The notes: a model not told the origin generated them from the sequence alone. Counted from the first letter of the stretch, positions 1 to 10,122 are shown. The stretch is DNA of 43,656 bases from Nemertoderma westbladi (GCA_032718475.1 JAUCBJ010002452.1:1-43656), one strand, 5' to 3'. Program-made: numbers and translations.

Positions 1-298
1 TGAAAACGGTTTTCAAAAATATTAGGAAGTTTTAGAGATATAGCACCATTTTTTAACCCAACTTTTGGCACTATTTGAGGCGTTTTTTGAAAATTACTTC
101 ATGAAATATGATTTTTAACATCTCTATTTTTGATTTACACCGGTTTTTTGGTGTTTACAATTAGATGGAAATCATATAAATAAATTAGCGGGGTGCCAAT
201 TTTGGTGCCAGCACTAAATTTTGGAAATCCATTCAATAGTTCAATTGCTTGTGACAACTTATTTCTCGCGTTTTAGCGGTTTATGACGGTTCTGTTAA
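1..298 (-). mobile_element. piggyBac-like nonautonomous element, truncated copy
   Basis: Read on the minus strand, this stretch matches the right-hand interior of the element at 34490-36057. Shared landmarks are the GAAAACGGTTTTCA motif at position 2, the 'cggtttttt' block near 150, one GGTGC-N2-GCAC palindrome near 205-215, and the 'cgcgttttagcggtttatgacggttctg' type segment that ends each 162-bp internal repeat. Homology fades near 298. The copy runs off the left edge of the window, so its terminal inverted repeat and TTAA site cannot be seen. No protein is encoded. Confidence 0.7.
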
Positions 299-1445
299 TA
301 TATATCATCACAGATAAACTACTGTTAGTTTATGCCGTATATACTATTTTTCACTAATGGTCAATTCCATGGTGTCGGACGTTGGGGCAAACCCAAATTT
401 TCGGTTGTTTTTTACTATTTTAGGAAGTTGTTAATTCAAGGTCAATCAGAGTAATGCTTATACTACCCCAAATTCGAAGCTCTATATGAGAACTCATAAT
501 GAGTCTACTGAAAACTACTAGAGTTCTAGAAATTCGAGTTTAAAAAGTGGGTGTCGGACGTTTGAGTTTTGGGACAGAAATTTTTGGCTAAAAATTAAAA
601 CATTCGTATAACAGTGCCGATGAGAGCTTTTGCAAATTTTGGCTTACCACAGTGATCAGCAACTATTTGGCTACCTATTATTAATCCAACCTTTGTAATA
701 TCCTAAATCTAACTTTAAAATTAAACTAAATCTAAAATTATTATTACTGGAAATTCAATTGAACCGCTTTACTGGTACTAGATAATTTTTAAAAAATAAC
801 AAGATAAATTTCATATTGGACAATTAATATATAACTTTCTTTTCAAGTTTTTGTTTTTACTGTGCTCTTTATCGTTATATCTGTATAATGTTGATAATAA
901 TTGTCAATAAATATATATATATATATATAACATATACAGTTTTTGTAGTTTGATTGGAATTGAAATGGTGTCGGACGTTTGGTGTCGGACGTTTGGATTT
1001 GCCCACTAATCCAGGTTCTTTTATTTGTACTTTGTTGGTAATGAATGCGAGGGTTCATATTCGCTTTGTCTTAAACAACATCTCTGCTTTACGGGGGTAG
1101 AAAAATAAAATAATTTCGTTCACAACTTTTTCAAACTTTGGAATGTTTATCGAACTGTACATTTTTTTTTTAATCAAAAATCTTATTTCTCGAAAACTTT
1201 TTATGTGGTGCTAAATGGTTAAATTATGGTTAACCACAATAATCTGCAACTATGTGTGTAACTAATATATATGTAATATCATTTGTCTTTTGTAATATCT
1301 TTTGTAATATCATCAATCTAACGCACAGTTTTTGCAGTTTGATTGTAAATTAAATGGTGTCGGACGTTTTGTGTCGGAATTATGGTGTCGGACGTTCCAA
1401 TTATAACAGACTTATCCAGATTCTTATATTTGTACTAATCTGGAT
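299..1445. repeat. Diverged tandem blocks with GGTGTCGGACGTT motifs
   Basis: No gene is visible here. The motif GGTGTCGGACGTT(TG) occurs at 371, 550, 967, 981 and 1384, with a near copy at 1356-1380, and one more lies outside at 2500. Around it a larger block is repeated: 640-1031 resembles 1228-1442. Both carry 'taaccacaat/gatc.gcaacta', 'tttgtaatatc..taaatctaac', 'cagtttttg.agtttgattg', the motif, and 'atccag.ttctt.tatttgtact' in the same order. A (TA)n run sits at 909-929. The function is unknown; an old satellite or the interior of a transposon are both possible. Confidence 0.6.
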
Positions 1446-1487
1446 AAATCAATGGAATTATCGTCCCGTGCTGTTACCCCCCTCCCA

Positions 1488-1612
1488 CCGTCGAACTTAG
1501 CGATTCCCCCCCCCCCCCCCCCCACCCCACCCCCATTCCTGTTACCCCCCACCCACCAGCGATTCTCCCCCCCCCACCCCACCCCCATTCTTGTTACCCC
1601 CCACCCACCAAA
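1488..1612. repeat. C-rich minisatellite
   Basis: About two and a half units of roughly 55-60 bp share the phrases 'cccccattc.tgttacccccc' and 'acccaccagcgattc', broken by pure C runs (the longest is near 1507-1523). The open frames on both strands here are by-products of the C/G skew (proline-rich or glycine-rich) and I do not call them genes. Confidence 0.75.
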
Positions 1613-1677
1613 CACATACAATATTTCAAAATGTTTCAATCTAAATTACGGATAAGCAAAAACATACTATTATTTTT

Positions 1678-1830
1678 CTCTCCAAAACAATAAACAGATG
1701 TTACCAATTTGGGGAAAAGAGCAAGTTATGGAGACGGTAAAAATAAGCAAAGATGTTATCAAATGAGGGAAATGAGTAATAATATATACATTGGCTAACA
1801 GGAATGGGGGGGGGGGGGGGGGGTTAACAT
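1678..1830 (+). repeat. Two stray, diverged monomers of the 68-bp satellite, then a G run
   Basis: 'ccaaaacaataaacag' at about 1682, followed by 'ttaccaatttggggaaaagagcaagttatggagacgg', matches the consensus of the 24.2-25.9 kb array (ccaaaacaataaac, ttaccaaat, ggaaaggagcaggttacagaggcggg). A second, weaker unit follows to about 1790. A G run at about 1806-1824, flanked by 'aggaatg' and 'ttaacatt', echoes the 'cccccattcctgtta' phrase of the neighbouring C-rich minisatellite in inverse orientation. Confidence 0.6.
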
Positions 1831-1888
1831 TACTTGAGTCTTGAGCGCGACAAAATTTATAACAATGACCCATCTTGAAAGTCAAATC

Positions 1889-2179
1889 ATTGTCCTACTA
1901 CTACTACTACTAGGATCGGCATGCTGCATTGCAGCTGCATTTTTAAGAATGCTGTGCCGGCTTGTCAACAAAATTGCACCGCCACAACTCCCTATCACCC
2001 ATGACATTTGCTAGATCATCCGCATCTTCAAGGCCAGTGTCCTTTAAGATGCGTCTCAAGAAAGTCATGGGCTGTCCATCATGCTTATTCACTCCATGAG
2101 GCTGCCAAAGTACAAGATTATGCACTGGCTGGTCCTCACGGCGAAAGCAATGTCCTGCAAAGCGGAGGCGATTGTCCTA
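1889..2179 (-). pseudogene. 3' end of an RTE-like LINE (same family as 29971-33742)
   Basis: A 5'-truncated retrotransposon insertion. The minus strand encodes the last ~60 residues of the LINE protein (phrases 'HNLVLWQPHGVNKH' and 'FLRRILKDTGL'), almost identical to the C-terminus at 33510-33704, followed by the same 3' tail with a (TAG)n tract seen as 'ctactactactactagg' at 1894-1913. A perfect 9-bp target-site duplication, ATTGTCCTA, flanks the copy at 1889-1897 and 2171-2179. This fixes both ends and shows target-primed insertion. Only the post-RT C-terminal region is present, so this copy has no enzymatic capacity. Confidence 0.9.
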
Positions 2180-2550
2180 ACGAAACAGGTAACAGGTAGC
2201 AACAGTCAAATACTAATAGTGATGTTAATACCGACGACTATTCGATATGCTTATCGAATTATAATTAATTTGTTGACATTGGCATTTCATTGCCGGTTAC
2301 CCTATGGATTCAGTAAATTCGTTTGGTAGACCTTCAAACGTGGGAATCTCGAAACGGTATGTACTACGGATCCTGGCCCTTCCCCGGAACAAATTGGCTA
2401 CTACTTGCTGGAATTAACAATTGTTTTATGTGACATTTTAATGCCGGGTAAAGCTATCTAATCATGTTTTACATCCAATCACATTACAGTTGAATTTTAG
2501 GTGTCGGACGTTTGTCAAACAAAGGTGCATATTCTGGGCTTCTGTACATT
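2180..2550. other. No gene seen
   Basis: AT-rich sequence between a LINE fragment and the palindromic element. The only recognisable item is one GGTGTCGGACGTTTG motif at 2500-2514, the farthest copy of the motif family concentrated at 371-1396. Confidence 0.5.
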
Positions 2551-3887
2551 AGGGCGGTGCGTTTTTTACTTTTTTTCGATTTCAATGTTCTACCGGTGCA
2601 CAAAAGTTGCCAAATGGTAAAAAAATAAGGCAAAAAAAATTTCTTTAATTTTCGACTATATCTTCACGGATCCCAAGAGGGTTGAAATTTTGAGCCATTG
2701 CGATGCGCCATAATTAAATTTATAGCAATATAACACATTAATGCAAGATCAATGACTCAAGAAAGAACTTCCTACATGCATCAAATGGGTCCAAACTTAG
2801 TTAGTTAGATACCAACATTTTAATTTTTGGATCAAGGGAACTAGTGCCACAGGCACATGGACAGAACCTACCATTTGGCTATAGTGGGGACAATTCTCAA
2901 TTTTCGCGATAGCCAATTTTGATTTCTCCTACTGCATTAATATTATGCTCATTAGAACCGCAATGTCCGATTTAGTGGGGGTAGACACCTTCAAAACAAA
3001 CGTAGAGCGAATAGTTCTTGAAATATCGCTGAAAATGTGAAGTCCGGCACAAGTCTACATTACCCCCTTGATGCGTTATGGACAAATCCTCAAAAAATTT
3101 TATTTTGAATTATCTCAAGGAATCAAGAACAGATACATCGCTGCAACAAATTGATTTAGTGTATACAGACACCTTCAAAATTAAAGAGTAGTGATTAATT
3201 CACTATAGTTTTTGTAAAAATGTTGGAATGGGTCAACTCAATATCAAATATTAATTGGTGGATATAGTCTTGACATTAAGTAAAATAACTCAAGAACCAA
3301 TGACTCTACTCTGATTTTAAAGATGTCTACACCCACTACAGCAATCATTTCTGTGATGTGACTATTCTTGAATCCTTTAGATAATTCAAAATAAAATTTT
3401 TTGAGAATTTGTCCATATCGCATCACGGCGGTAATGTAGACTTGAGCCGGACTTCACATTTTCTGCAATATCTCAAGAACTATTCGCTCTATGTTTGTTT
3501 TGAAGTTGTCTACCTCCACTAAATCGGACATTGCGGTTCTAATGAGCATAGTATTAATGCAGTAGGAGAACTCAAAGTTGGCTATCGCGAAAATTGATAA
3601 TTAACACCACTTGCGCCAAATGGTAGGTTCTGTCCATGTGCCTGTGGCACTAGTTCCCTTGATCCAAAAATTAAAATTTTGGTATCTAACTAAGTTTGGA
3701 CAAATTTGATGGCATTTGATGCATGTAGGAAGTTCTTTCTTGAGTCATTGATCTTTCATTAATGTGTTATATTGCTATAAATTTAATTATGGCGCATCGT
3801 GATGGCTCAAAATTTCAACCCTCTTGGGATCCGTGAAGATATAGACGAAATTTGAAGAAATTTTTTTTGCCTTATTTTTTTACCATT
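2551..3887. mobile_element. Long palindromic (foldback) element, copy 1
   Basis: The left half (from AGGGCGGTGCGTTTTTTACT at 2551) is the inverse of the right half (ending 'gccttatttttttaccatt' at 3887), with the symmetry centre near 3228. Paired landmarks include 'cacggatcccaagagggttgaaattttgagcc' at ~2666 with its complement at ~3800, and 'aactagtgccacaggcacatgg' at ~2840 with its complement at ~3640. The right tip lacks the last ~45 bases present on the left. Each arm contains diverged tandem units of about 184 bp marked by 'ttagtg..gtagacaccttcaaaa'. There is no coding potential. A second copy lies at 36938-38564. Transcription through it would give a hairpin RNA of about 600 bp. Confidence 0.85.
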
Positions 3888-4054
3888 AAATATTATTATT
3901 ATTATTATTATATTATTACCATTTTGAAATGCAATTATCTCTCTTTCGATTTTAACGAAGAGACTTCAATTACGTCCACTGACCAAATTGCAGCAAATGA
4001 AAATTTATAAAACTCTCCCCATATCTAAATATCAAAATAGTGTAAGTAGTATGG
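3888..4054. other. ATT microsatellite and unassigned sequence
   Basis: A short (ATT)n tract at about 3890-3917 abuts the truncated tip of the palindromic element. The rest shows nothing recognisable. Confidence 0.5.
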
Positions 4055-4348
4055 TCTTGGGCGGCTCGGCGACAGTTAGACCTACACTGACTGGCGCCAG
4101 ACTGTCTGGGTGACACCCAATGACACCCTATGGGTGTCATTGGGTGTCATTGGCGCCAGACTGTCTGGGTGACACCTCCTAATTAGGCTAATTAGACCCT
4201 AATTGACAGGTGTCATCAATTAATTAGTACAATTAAACCCTAATAGGTGTCTTACGACTCCTAATTAGGGTTTAATTGATTATCCTAATTAATCAATCCG
4301 ATACGCAATGGTGTCAGTGATGTCTAACTGTCGCCTAGAGGCCCAAGA
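4055..4348. mobile_element. Hairpin-rich MITE
   Basis: Terminal inverted repeats are visible: TCTTGGGC at 4055-4062 with its complement at 4341-4348, and GGCGACAGTTAGAC at 4068-4081 with its complement at 4322-4335. Inside is a perfect 18-bp stem with a TAT loop (4111-4128 with 4132-4149), built from TGACACCC units. The phrase 'tggcgccagactgtctgggtgacacc' occurs twice (4092 and 4151). A second set of inverted 'cctaattag/ctaattagg' motifs fills 4179-4300. At 294 bp and without coding capacity it fits a miniature inverted-repeat element. The superfamily is not determined and no clear target-site duplication is seen. Confidence 0.6.
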
Positions 4349-4376
4349 GGGTGTCATAAGTGACACCGCAGCTCTT

Positions 4377-4495
4377 TTATTTATTAATACTTATTTATTT
4401 GTACTTAATTTTAATTAATTATTTGTATTTAATTTTAATTTATTTATTTGTATTTATTTTTACTTTATTTATTTGTACTTAATTTTAGATTTACC
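4377..4495. repeat. AT-rich minisatellite
   Basis: About four imperfect ~28-30-bp units of 'tatttatttgta(c/t)ttaatttta' occur in tandem. No coding signal. Confidence 0.65.
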
Positions 4496-4869
4496 AATAA
4501 TTAGTTTTATATATTGGTTTCTAAATGACCTCATTGACTTTCATCTCGTTATACTTAGCCATAGGGTATACAGCTCCCTTACTGGTAACTAATTACTCTT
4601 TTATCTATATCCAGATATCTCTATCATTGACATTTGACCCCCAATTAGCTTTAACCCAGCAACAGCTTATTAATAATAGTTGTATCCAAGCGCCCCGCCC
4701 CCCTCTCGTGATACCTCTGATTACTAATTACTCTTACCTATATCCAGCCGTCTGCAGTTCCATAGTCTGCCGCTAGAGGGCGTATTATCTGAAAATTAAC
4801 ATCTTCTCTAACTTTGTTATTTTCATTCCGAATAGGTTTAAACTCGGTAAGCATCTACTACGGCATAGG
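4496..4869. other. No gene seen
   Basis: Unassigned sequence. The phrase 'actaattactctt..ctatatccag' occurs twice, at about 4586 and 4721. The open frame across it has no recognisable domain. Confidence 0.4.
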
Positions 4870-6287
4870 CCATATCTTTTGCGGAATCACGTGTTTATGT
4901 TACCAATCGAGTGAATCATATTTTAAAATTCACCCAAGTAGAGCATTGGTTTCATGTACCAGGTGTCAACAATCCTGCAAATCTCACATCACGTGGAGCT
5001 TATGCTGATGAGATACTCAACAACAGGGTATGGTGGAATGGCCCTGGCTTTCTTTCTAAGACAGCAGAGTAATGGCCTGAACTTAAGGATCTACAGCTCC
5101 CTGCGAGAGTGGAGACCATACCATCTAAACCACAACCAAAACGATCAAAACTTTTAATTAAAGATAATAAATATAGTGATAATCAGTCCTATAAAGTGCA
5201 AGGATTAACTGAGGTGGTTGCAGTAGTCAATGAACAATACCAGAGCAACCGACAGATGCCAATTTTCCAGATATATCTAGGGGTTTGAGTCCTTGGCTTG
5301 AAGATGTTTTGAGGAACAATAAGTCTCTACGAGAAACAATAGATGAGCTATGTCGAATTAAGAGAAACACACATTGGAGATGTTGGAAGAAATCTCAGGA
5401 TGTGACCACAATCCCAGAACATTTTCTGCAACCAATTACTGCAGAAGAACGTTCAGTGACTCTCAAGCAACGTTTGCCTCTCTCTCAAGTGCTGTCTGAT
5501 GAGAATCTATATTCCCAACACCAACATGATAAACCAATCAGACCATCTAAATACAATACCACCATGATAGATGGACTTGTTAAAGTTAAAACTCGCTTAA
5601 AATTTGCACCAGTATCACAAAACACTAGTATTGTATTGCTAGTGCAACAATGATCTATGATACCCACCTGGATCTTAACCATGCAGGGCGAGATCACATA
5701 TTAGATCATTTACGACACCATTATTACCTCATCAACCCCCGGAGAACATTACAAAATGTCATGAAATTTTGCTTACCTTGTCAACGCTTTAATTTTTCAC
5801 TCATGCAACAACAGATGGCAGATTTACCAGAAACCCGTTTTGCCATTTTTGAACCTGCATGTTTCACGCTAATATGGACTCTTTCTTATTGGCTTTACGG
5901 CGATTTCATCACCCGACGAGGTGCACCAAAATCTATAACGTCTGATAATGGTGGCAACTGTGTTGCATCTAACAAAGAGATATCTATGTCAATTGAAGGT
6001 TGGAATAAAGTTTTAGTCGAAGAAACTTTGAAGGACTATCAGATCCAATTTATAGACTGGGACTTCACACCACCATAATCACCATGGTATTAGTCCAAAG
6101 TGTCAAGAGATCATTGTATAAGATATTGACTGCTGAATTAAACTACACATACCTCGATGATGAGGCTATGTGGACATTGTTCTGTGAAGTTAAGTGTGTA
6201 TTAAACTCGAGACCTTTAACAAAAATATTATACGAAAATAATACGAAAAATATTATCTTCTCCGATGCTGTGCCGAATTCGAAGTAG
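4870..6287 (+). pseudogene. BEL/Pao retrotransposon pol remnant (RNase H end to integrase)
   Basis: Order of recognisable pieces: an RNase H-to-integrase junction with 'YVTNRVNHIL' and 'WFHVPGVNNPANLTSRG' (4895-4990) and 'VWWNGPGFL' (about 5030-5056), the usual BEL/Pao signature; a linker open to 5652; a zinc-binding integrase N-terminus with H-x-n-H and C-x2-C ('NHAGRDHILDHLRHHYY', 'FCLPCQR', 5677-5790); a core fragment with the second catalytic Asp in 'SITSDNGG' (about 5932-5955); and a third piece 'LVQSVKRSLYKIL' (6089-6130) lying just after the catalytic Glu region. It is dead: a TAA lies at 5070, a stop at 5287, frames change at about 5650 and 6075, and roughly 50 residues that should hold the first catalytic Asp are missing between 'FEPACF' and 'FITRRGAP'. 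The protein would have integrated retroelement cDNA in the nucleus. Confidence 0.88.
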
Positions 6288-7304
6288 TCCTGATGATTTT
6301 AACACCTATTGACTATCATCACTTATGGAAATAAACCCAGCAAAGGTTTTCATAAACGGAATAAAGGAAAATTAATTATAATATGAGCGGTAAATACTGA
6401 ATTATCTACCAGAGACGCTCTTCTACCGATTAATATGATAATCAGAAGATATCACATTGACGAATATTATCGCAATCAGTTACGAAAAATATTATTTAGA
6501 TAAACTCATGTTGGACATTTTGTGTGTTATTTACTGTCACCTGTTGGTCGGGGTTCTCTAATGACTGCGCCTCGACTTTGGTGCTCGTCTTTGGATTTCT
6601 GTATCACTGGTTCTTCAACGATTGATTATTTAGTCCTCTAAACCAGCTCATTGATATTGCGATAACTTCAGAACGCTTTTGCAACCAATAATGTTCAGGT
6701 CCGCGGTCAATGATCGAGTCCTACTGTACGTTTTATTTTCTCTCACCTCATTGGAGGTATATTGGATGTACTGTATATATACACTATACAAACTCTAATA
6801 CGATTAAAGTGTAATATTATTTAGTTTATTGATTTATTGCCCATGAAGGTTTCTTAGTTTTAGAGGCAAATGGGCGTACTGTTTGGGCTAATTTGTTATT
6901 ATATTATGTGAAAAAATTAGGAGAGCGGTATTGCGTACACCCGGCGGTTGGGACTAGCTGGTTTCTGAGGCCTCAAAAATGTAACCCCAAAAAAGAGACA
7001 GGACAGCTGGTACTGTACAGGCTTGGAATCAGTAACTGCGGAACATACTGCATACTGTTACCGGTACAGACCTTGTCAGCTTGTCTTAATCTTAGTCAGA
7101 GGTAGTGCTGGTGAATGTTCTGATTTTTATGGAGATTTTACGATTAACTACCGAACTATCTAGCGACCAGATTACTCATATATTCGGATAATCCTGTCCA
7201 GCCTCAGATCCCGGCACCTTTCTACCGTCCTGGCTGCCTGGAGAGTACGAGATAACGACAGCATTCACATTATTCATTATTTATCTCTTACAACTTTGGC
7301 TGTT
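6288..7304. other. No gene seen
   Basis: About 1 kb downstream of the BEL/Pao fragment without a domain, long repeat or clear LTR border. Short open frames (for example around 6893-7105) have no recognisable motif. Confidence 0.4.
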
Positions 7305-7440
7305 TGGGTGGGCTAATCAGGGTGGGCATTTCTGTATTTGGGCGACTTTCTGACTTTGGGTGGGCCAATACGGGTGAATTTGGGCGACTTTGCTGCTTGT
7401 GGGTGGGCCAATCGGGGTGGACTTTGGGTTGGGTTGGCAT
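7305..7440. repeat. G-rich minisatellite (GGGTGGGCCAAT units)
   Basis: Three imperfect units carry GGGTGGGC(T/C)AAT (7307, 7359, 7402) alternating with 'tttgggcgactttctg' phrases. Period is about 43-52 bp. CCAAT and G-run motifs are present, but no gene start is seen next to them. Confidence 0.6.
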
Positions 7441-7474
7441 ATACAGAGCACATTTTATACACATTTTATAGTAA

Positions 7475-8045
7475 GGTAATTAAATAGATAGACAGAATAG
7501 ATAGATTCTCTTATTATTAAAAGAGAACATACCTGACAGAAGGGCCCAGCATAACGACTGACTGGTCTGGCTCGGGGACCAAGAAAGTATTAGAAAGATT
7601 GCGGTTCGTCCCTTCTCGGCGTTTTTTTATATTGAAACTTTCTAAACGGCTTCCTCCATACTGCCATATCTGCGTGCTGGCATATATGACTGTATGAGGT
7701 AGTCGCCGTGATAGTATTGTCGTTGTTTGTATTAGATTTTTGTGCCCAGACAGCATTGCAGTATTTTAAGTAGGGGTCTATCATCGTGTTATACAGTATT
7801 ATGAGAATTTGTGGGTTGACGTTTTTTATTTTGTTAATAATACCGATAATCCTGCTTATCTTGGTCCGTATGTATTTGAAATGGTGTTTCCAAGTGAGGT
7901 GTTGATCTAATAAAACACCTATAAATTTGATCACAGTGTGTCGTTCTATTGGTGTGTCTATTGTCACAGTTGTGTCAGCGTCTAGTTTCAGTTTTCTGTT
8001 GTTAGTATGGAAGATAATGCAATGTAGTTAGTTTTCTTTATATTG
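7475..8045 (-). pseudogene. CR1-like LINE, 3' fragment
   Basis: The minus strand encodes the end of a LINE reverse transcriptase and the following region: an 'NIKKTNYIAL' type motif near 8020 (KT-x-Y block), then 'IKFIGVLLDQHLTWKHHFKYI' type sequence at about 7870-7930, and 'LYNTMIDPYLKYCNAVWA' at about 7740-7800. These are standard post-catalytic motifs of CR1/Jockey-type LINEs. The frame breaks near 7980 and again below 7740. A (TCTA)-type tail, seen as 'tagatagacagaatagatag' on the plus strand at 7484-7503, marks the 3' end, like the tail at 40350-40365. Catalytic motifs and the endonuclease are absent, so it is an inert 5'-truncated copy. Confidence 0.8.
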
Positions 8046-8137
8046 AGGGAATATTATATTCAAAAAAAGTTTTTCTGTGAAATTAATGAAAATAGCCTAA
8101 TATAAAAATAAAACAATAAACATCATCTAATACTAAC

Positions 8138-8191
8138 ATGATTGATCAGTTGATTCCGATGTGGATGCTGTTCCAACATTTGTGTTCGAAC
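8138..8191 (-). CDS. Candidate 54-bp Ser/Thr-rich exon (phase 1-1)
   Basis: On the minus strand, 'gattttag' precedes a 54-base block that is followed by 'gttagtatt'. These are a good acceptor and donor. Read with one base carried from the previous exon, it gives 'SNTNVGTASTSESTDQS', a low-complexity Ser/Thr/Asn stretch typical of O-glycosylated extracellular linkers. Its length is a multiple of three and both borders are phase 1, exactly like the exons at 9281, 38876 and 42912. A single block this short could arise by chance; the shared phase, strand and composition make it more credible. It belongs to no recognised transposon. Confidence 0.45.
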
Positions 8192-8837
8192 CTAAAATCA
8201 ATTTAAAACAATTAATATGTAAATTAAAATGATGTTGTGTGCAATAGTTTGCGCGCAGTATTGCAAAAGCATTAAATAAATGGATATACAAGGGGTGGTC
8301 GATATTTAAAAACTTTATAATGGTTCATTTCCTATTGGTTCATGGTCGAAAAGTAACTAGTGACTTATTAAAACATTTTTTCAAAACGTTTCCTTTTACA
8401 ATACCATCAAGCATCTAAAGATTTCTGTTTTAAAGAACACATGTAAGATTTTTTACTACAAAGATTACTGCAATGCAAATTGAATGCGGTTTATGAGCAG
8501 AGTTGATGCTCTTAGGTAATTGTACAAAAAAATCAATGGTTGAGAACACAATCTTAGTATAACACCAAATCATCAATATAGTCATATATATCAAATCAAT
8601 CATATCAAATCATATATAGTTCACCATCAAACCAGTTGGTTTCGAATCAACCAACTTTTTGAAAATATCGTCATAAATGTCTCTTAATTTGGGCATTTTT
8701 ATCATATATAAATTAAAATTTTGCTAGTCCCAGATGTTTATTCTGGGTGCTTTGTGGAGGGAGTTTCAACATGATAATGTTATATATGTATAATGTAAAT
8801 AGGACAATGTGACTCTCCATAGCGAAAAATATCAACC
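8192..8837. other. No gene seen (putative intron)
   Basis: AT-rich sequence between two candidate minus-strand features. No repeat or coding signal was recognised. Confidence 0.4.
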
Positions 8838-8917
8838 GGCCCTATTGGGGGTCGAACCCGGTACCTAGGTTTCAAACTTCTGGTTATCATCAGCCTGTAC
8901 TAAGCTACCAGGCAGGA
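8838..8917 (-). repeat. tRNA-like segment (SINE head or tRNA pseudogene)
   Basis: The minus strand holds an A-box-like TAGCTTAGTACAGG (about 8893-8906) and, some 40 bases later, a strong B box GGGTTCGACCCCC (8848-8860). This is the internal RNA polymerase III promoter layout. The T-arm can pair (CGGG/CCCC around TTCGA), but no seven-base acceptor stem closes the molecule, so it is not a working tRNA gene. A tRNA-derived SINE head or a decayed tRNA copy fits best. No second copy was noticed in this window. Confidence 0.5.
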
Positions 8918-9280
8918 TGAATTATATATTTATTTAACGTCACTCTACAATTCACTTATTATTTTAATGTTCTAAAAATATGGTAAACTTTAAACTGAGT
9001 TTCAACTGACATTTACCTTAATACGGTCGTAATAGAAACGAAATAAATATTAACTTAGCTCGGTTTTATAGTACCAGTGTAAACACATGTTGGAAAGGAA
9101 TTTAAATAGACATATAGAGGTACTTGGAAAGACCATTACAGAATGGAGTTTGTTTACTTCATTGAAATGGATATCTCTGGGTCATCTGAATATTGAATTG
9201 ATTCATATCAAGTATAAGTGGAGCTGACCAGATAGGAGCAGTTTTGTATAACATAAAACAATACGAGATGGAATACTAAC

Positions 9281-9337
9281 CCGCTTGGGTATGGGTAGTG
9301 GTATCCGATACAGAATTATCCATGGTAGATGTAGTAA
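9281..9337 (-). CDS. Candidate 57-bp Thr/Ser-rich exon (phase 1-1)
   Basis: Minus strand: an AT-rich tract ending 'ttcattatag' is followed by 57 bases and then 'gttagtattcc'. In phase 1 it reads 'TTSTMDNSVSDTTTHTQA', a Thr/Ser-rich stretch like the neighbouring exon at 8138. Length is a multiple of three and both borders are phase 1. It is probably a linker or stalk module of a secreted or membrane protein; the link to the FN2 exon at 38876 is an inference. The donor hexamer GTTAGT is shared with the exons at 8138 and 42912. Confidence 0.5.
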
Positions 9338-10122
9338 CTATAATGAATAAAATAATAAGTATTACTATTAAACATTTAAAAATAATACAATAACAAAAAT
9401 GTTAGTACAACACACAACTAGCACAACTACTTTTACATTAGCAATCTCCGTTTCCTGATATCTCGAATGATAATGTCAAATCTCTCCTGAACAGAAATAT
9501 GTGTTCGATATTGTGCCAAGACATAATGAGGGGCCAATTCCATGAACAGTTGGCAAACCGCATTCCAGGAATAATAGTGGACTGCCATTGGCTTACAACA
9601 GCTTCGTGATTAATTGGTTTGCATTTCAGCCAATCATCGCCATTTCAGCCAATCATCGCCATCTCATCCATGAACCCTATTTACACTGTTTAGACAATTT
9701 TGCAGAACTTGGGAGGGGGTTATTAGGCCCACCAATATATTTTCGTAAACATGAGGTACAATTTTACGTTGTTTATCTGGGAAATCTATCATAGAACATT
9801 ATTAAACTACTGTTACAGGATTAATCCCCATAAGCACTTCAGATACCCAAAACCAATATATCGCCTTATTAGCCATTAGCCTTATAATGGCAATAATTAT
9901 TACCCCATATTTGTTACCTACAAAAGTCAGAGTAACAAACATTAAGGCCCATTGGCCAAACCAAATTGATGCAACGTGGTTTTGTAATCTACCATATTAA
10001 CATACATTAAATGTATTGTACATATAATATATTGCTTGACCAGTGTACATACAATGAGATGGAGGGAGAGGCCCTATGTCATCCCCAGTTATTTCATTAA
10101 ATTATTGGATGACTCATCTGAT
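9338..10122. other. No firm gene; short direct repeat
   Basis: A perfect tandem duplication of 'catttcagccaatcatcgc' lies at about 9622-9660. A 52-codon minus-strand frame starts at an ATG near 9586 and ends near 9430 ('MAVHYYSWNAVC' start). It has no recognisable domain, and its possible donor (GTAAAA) gives a phase unlike the exon series, so it is not called. The LTR expected beyond the BEL/Pao element at 10123 was not recognised. Confidence 0.4.

Noticed and set aside
1424-1655. Glycine- or proline-rich open frames on both strands
   Set aside because: They arise from C/G runs in a minisatellite; no other coding sign.
5006-5530. CTGATGAG motifs near 5005 and 5498 as ribozyme cores
   Set aside because: They lie in BEL/Pao coding sequence and lack the paired stems and GAAA element at proper spacing.
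8838-8917. Functional tRNA gene
   Set aside because: Internal promoter boxes are present but no closing acceptor stem and no convincing anticodon arm.
9430-9586. 52-codon minus-strand frame starting 'MAVHYYSWNAVC'
   Set aside because: Too short to judge, no family recognised, and possible splice borders give a phase different from the neighbouring exons.
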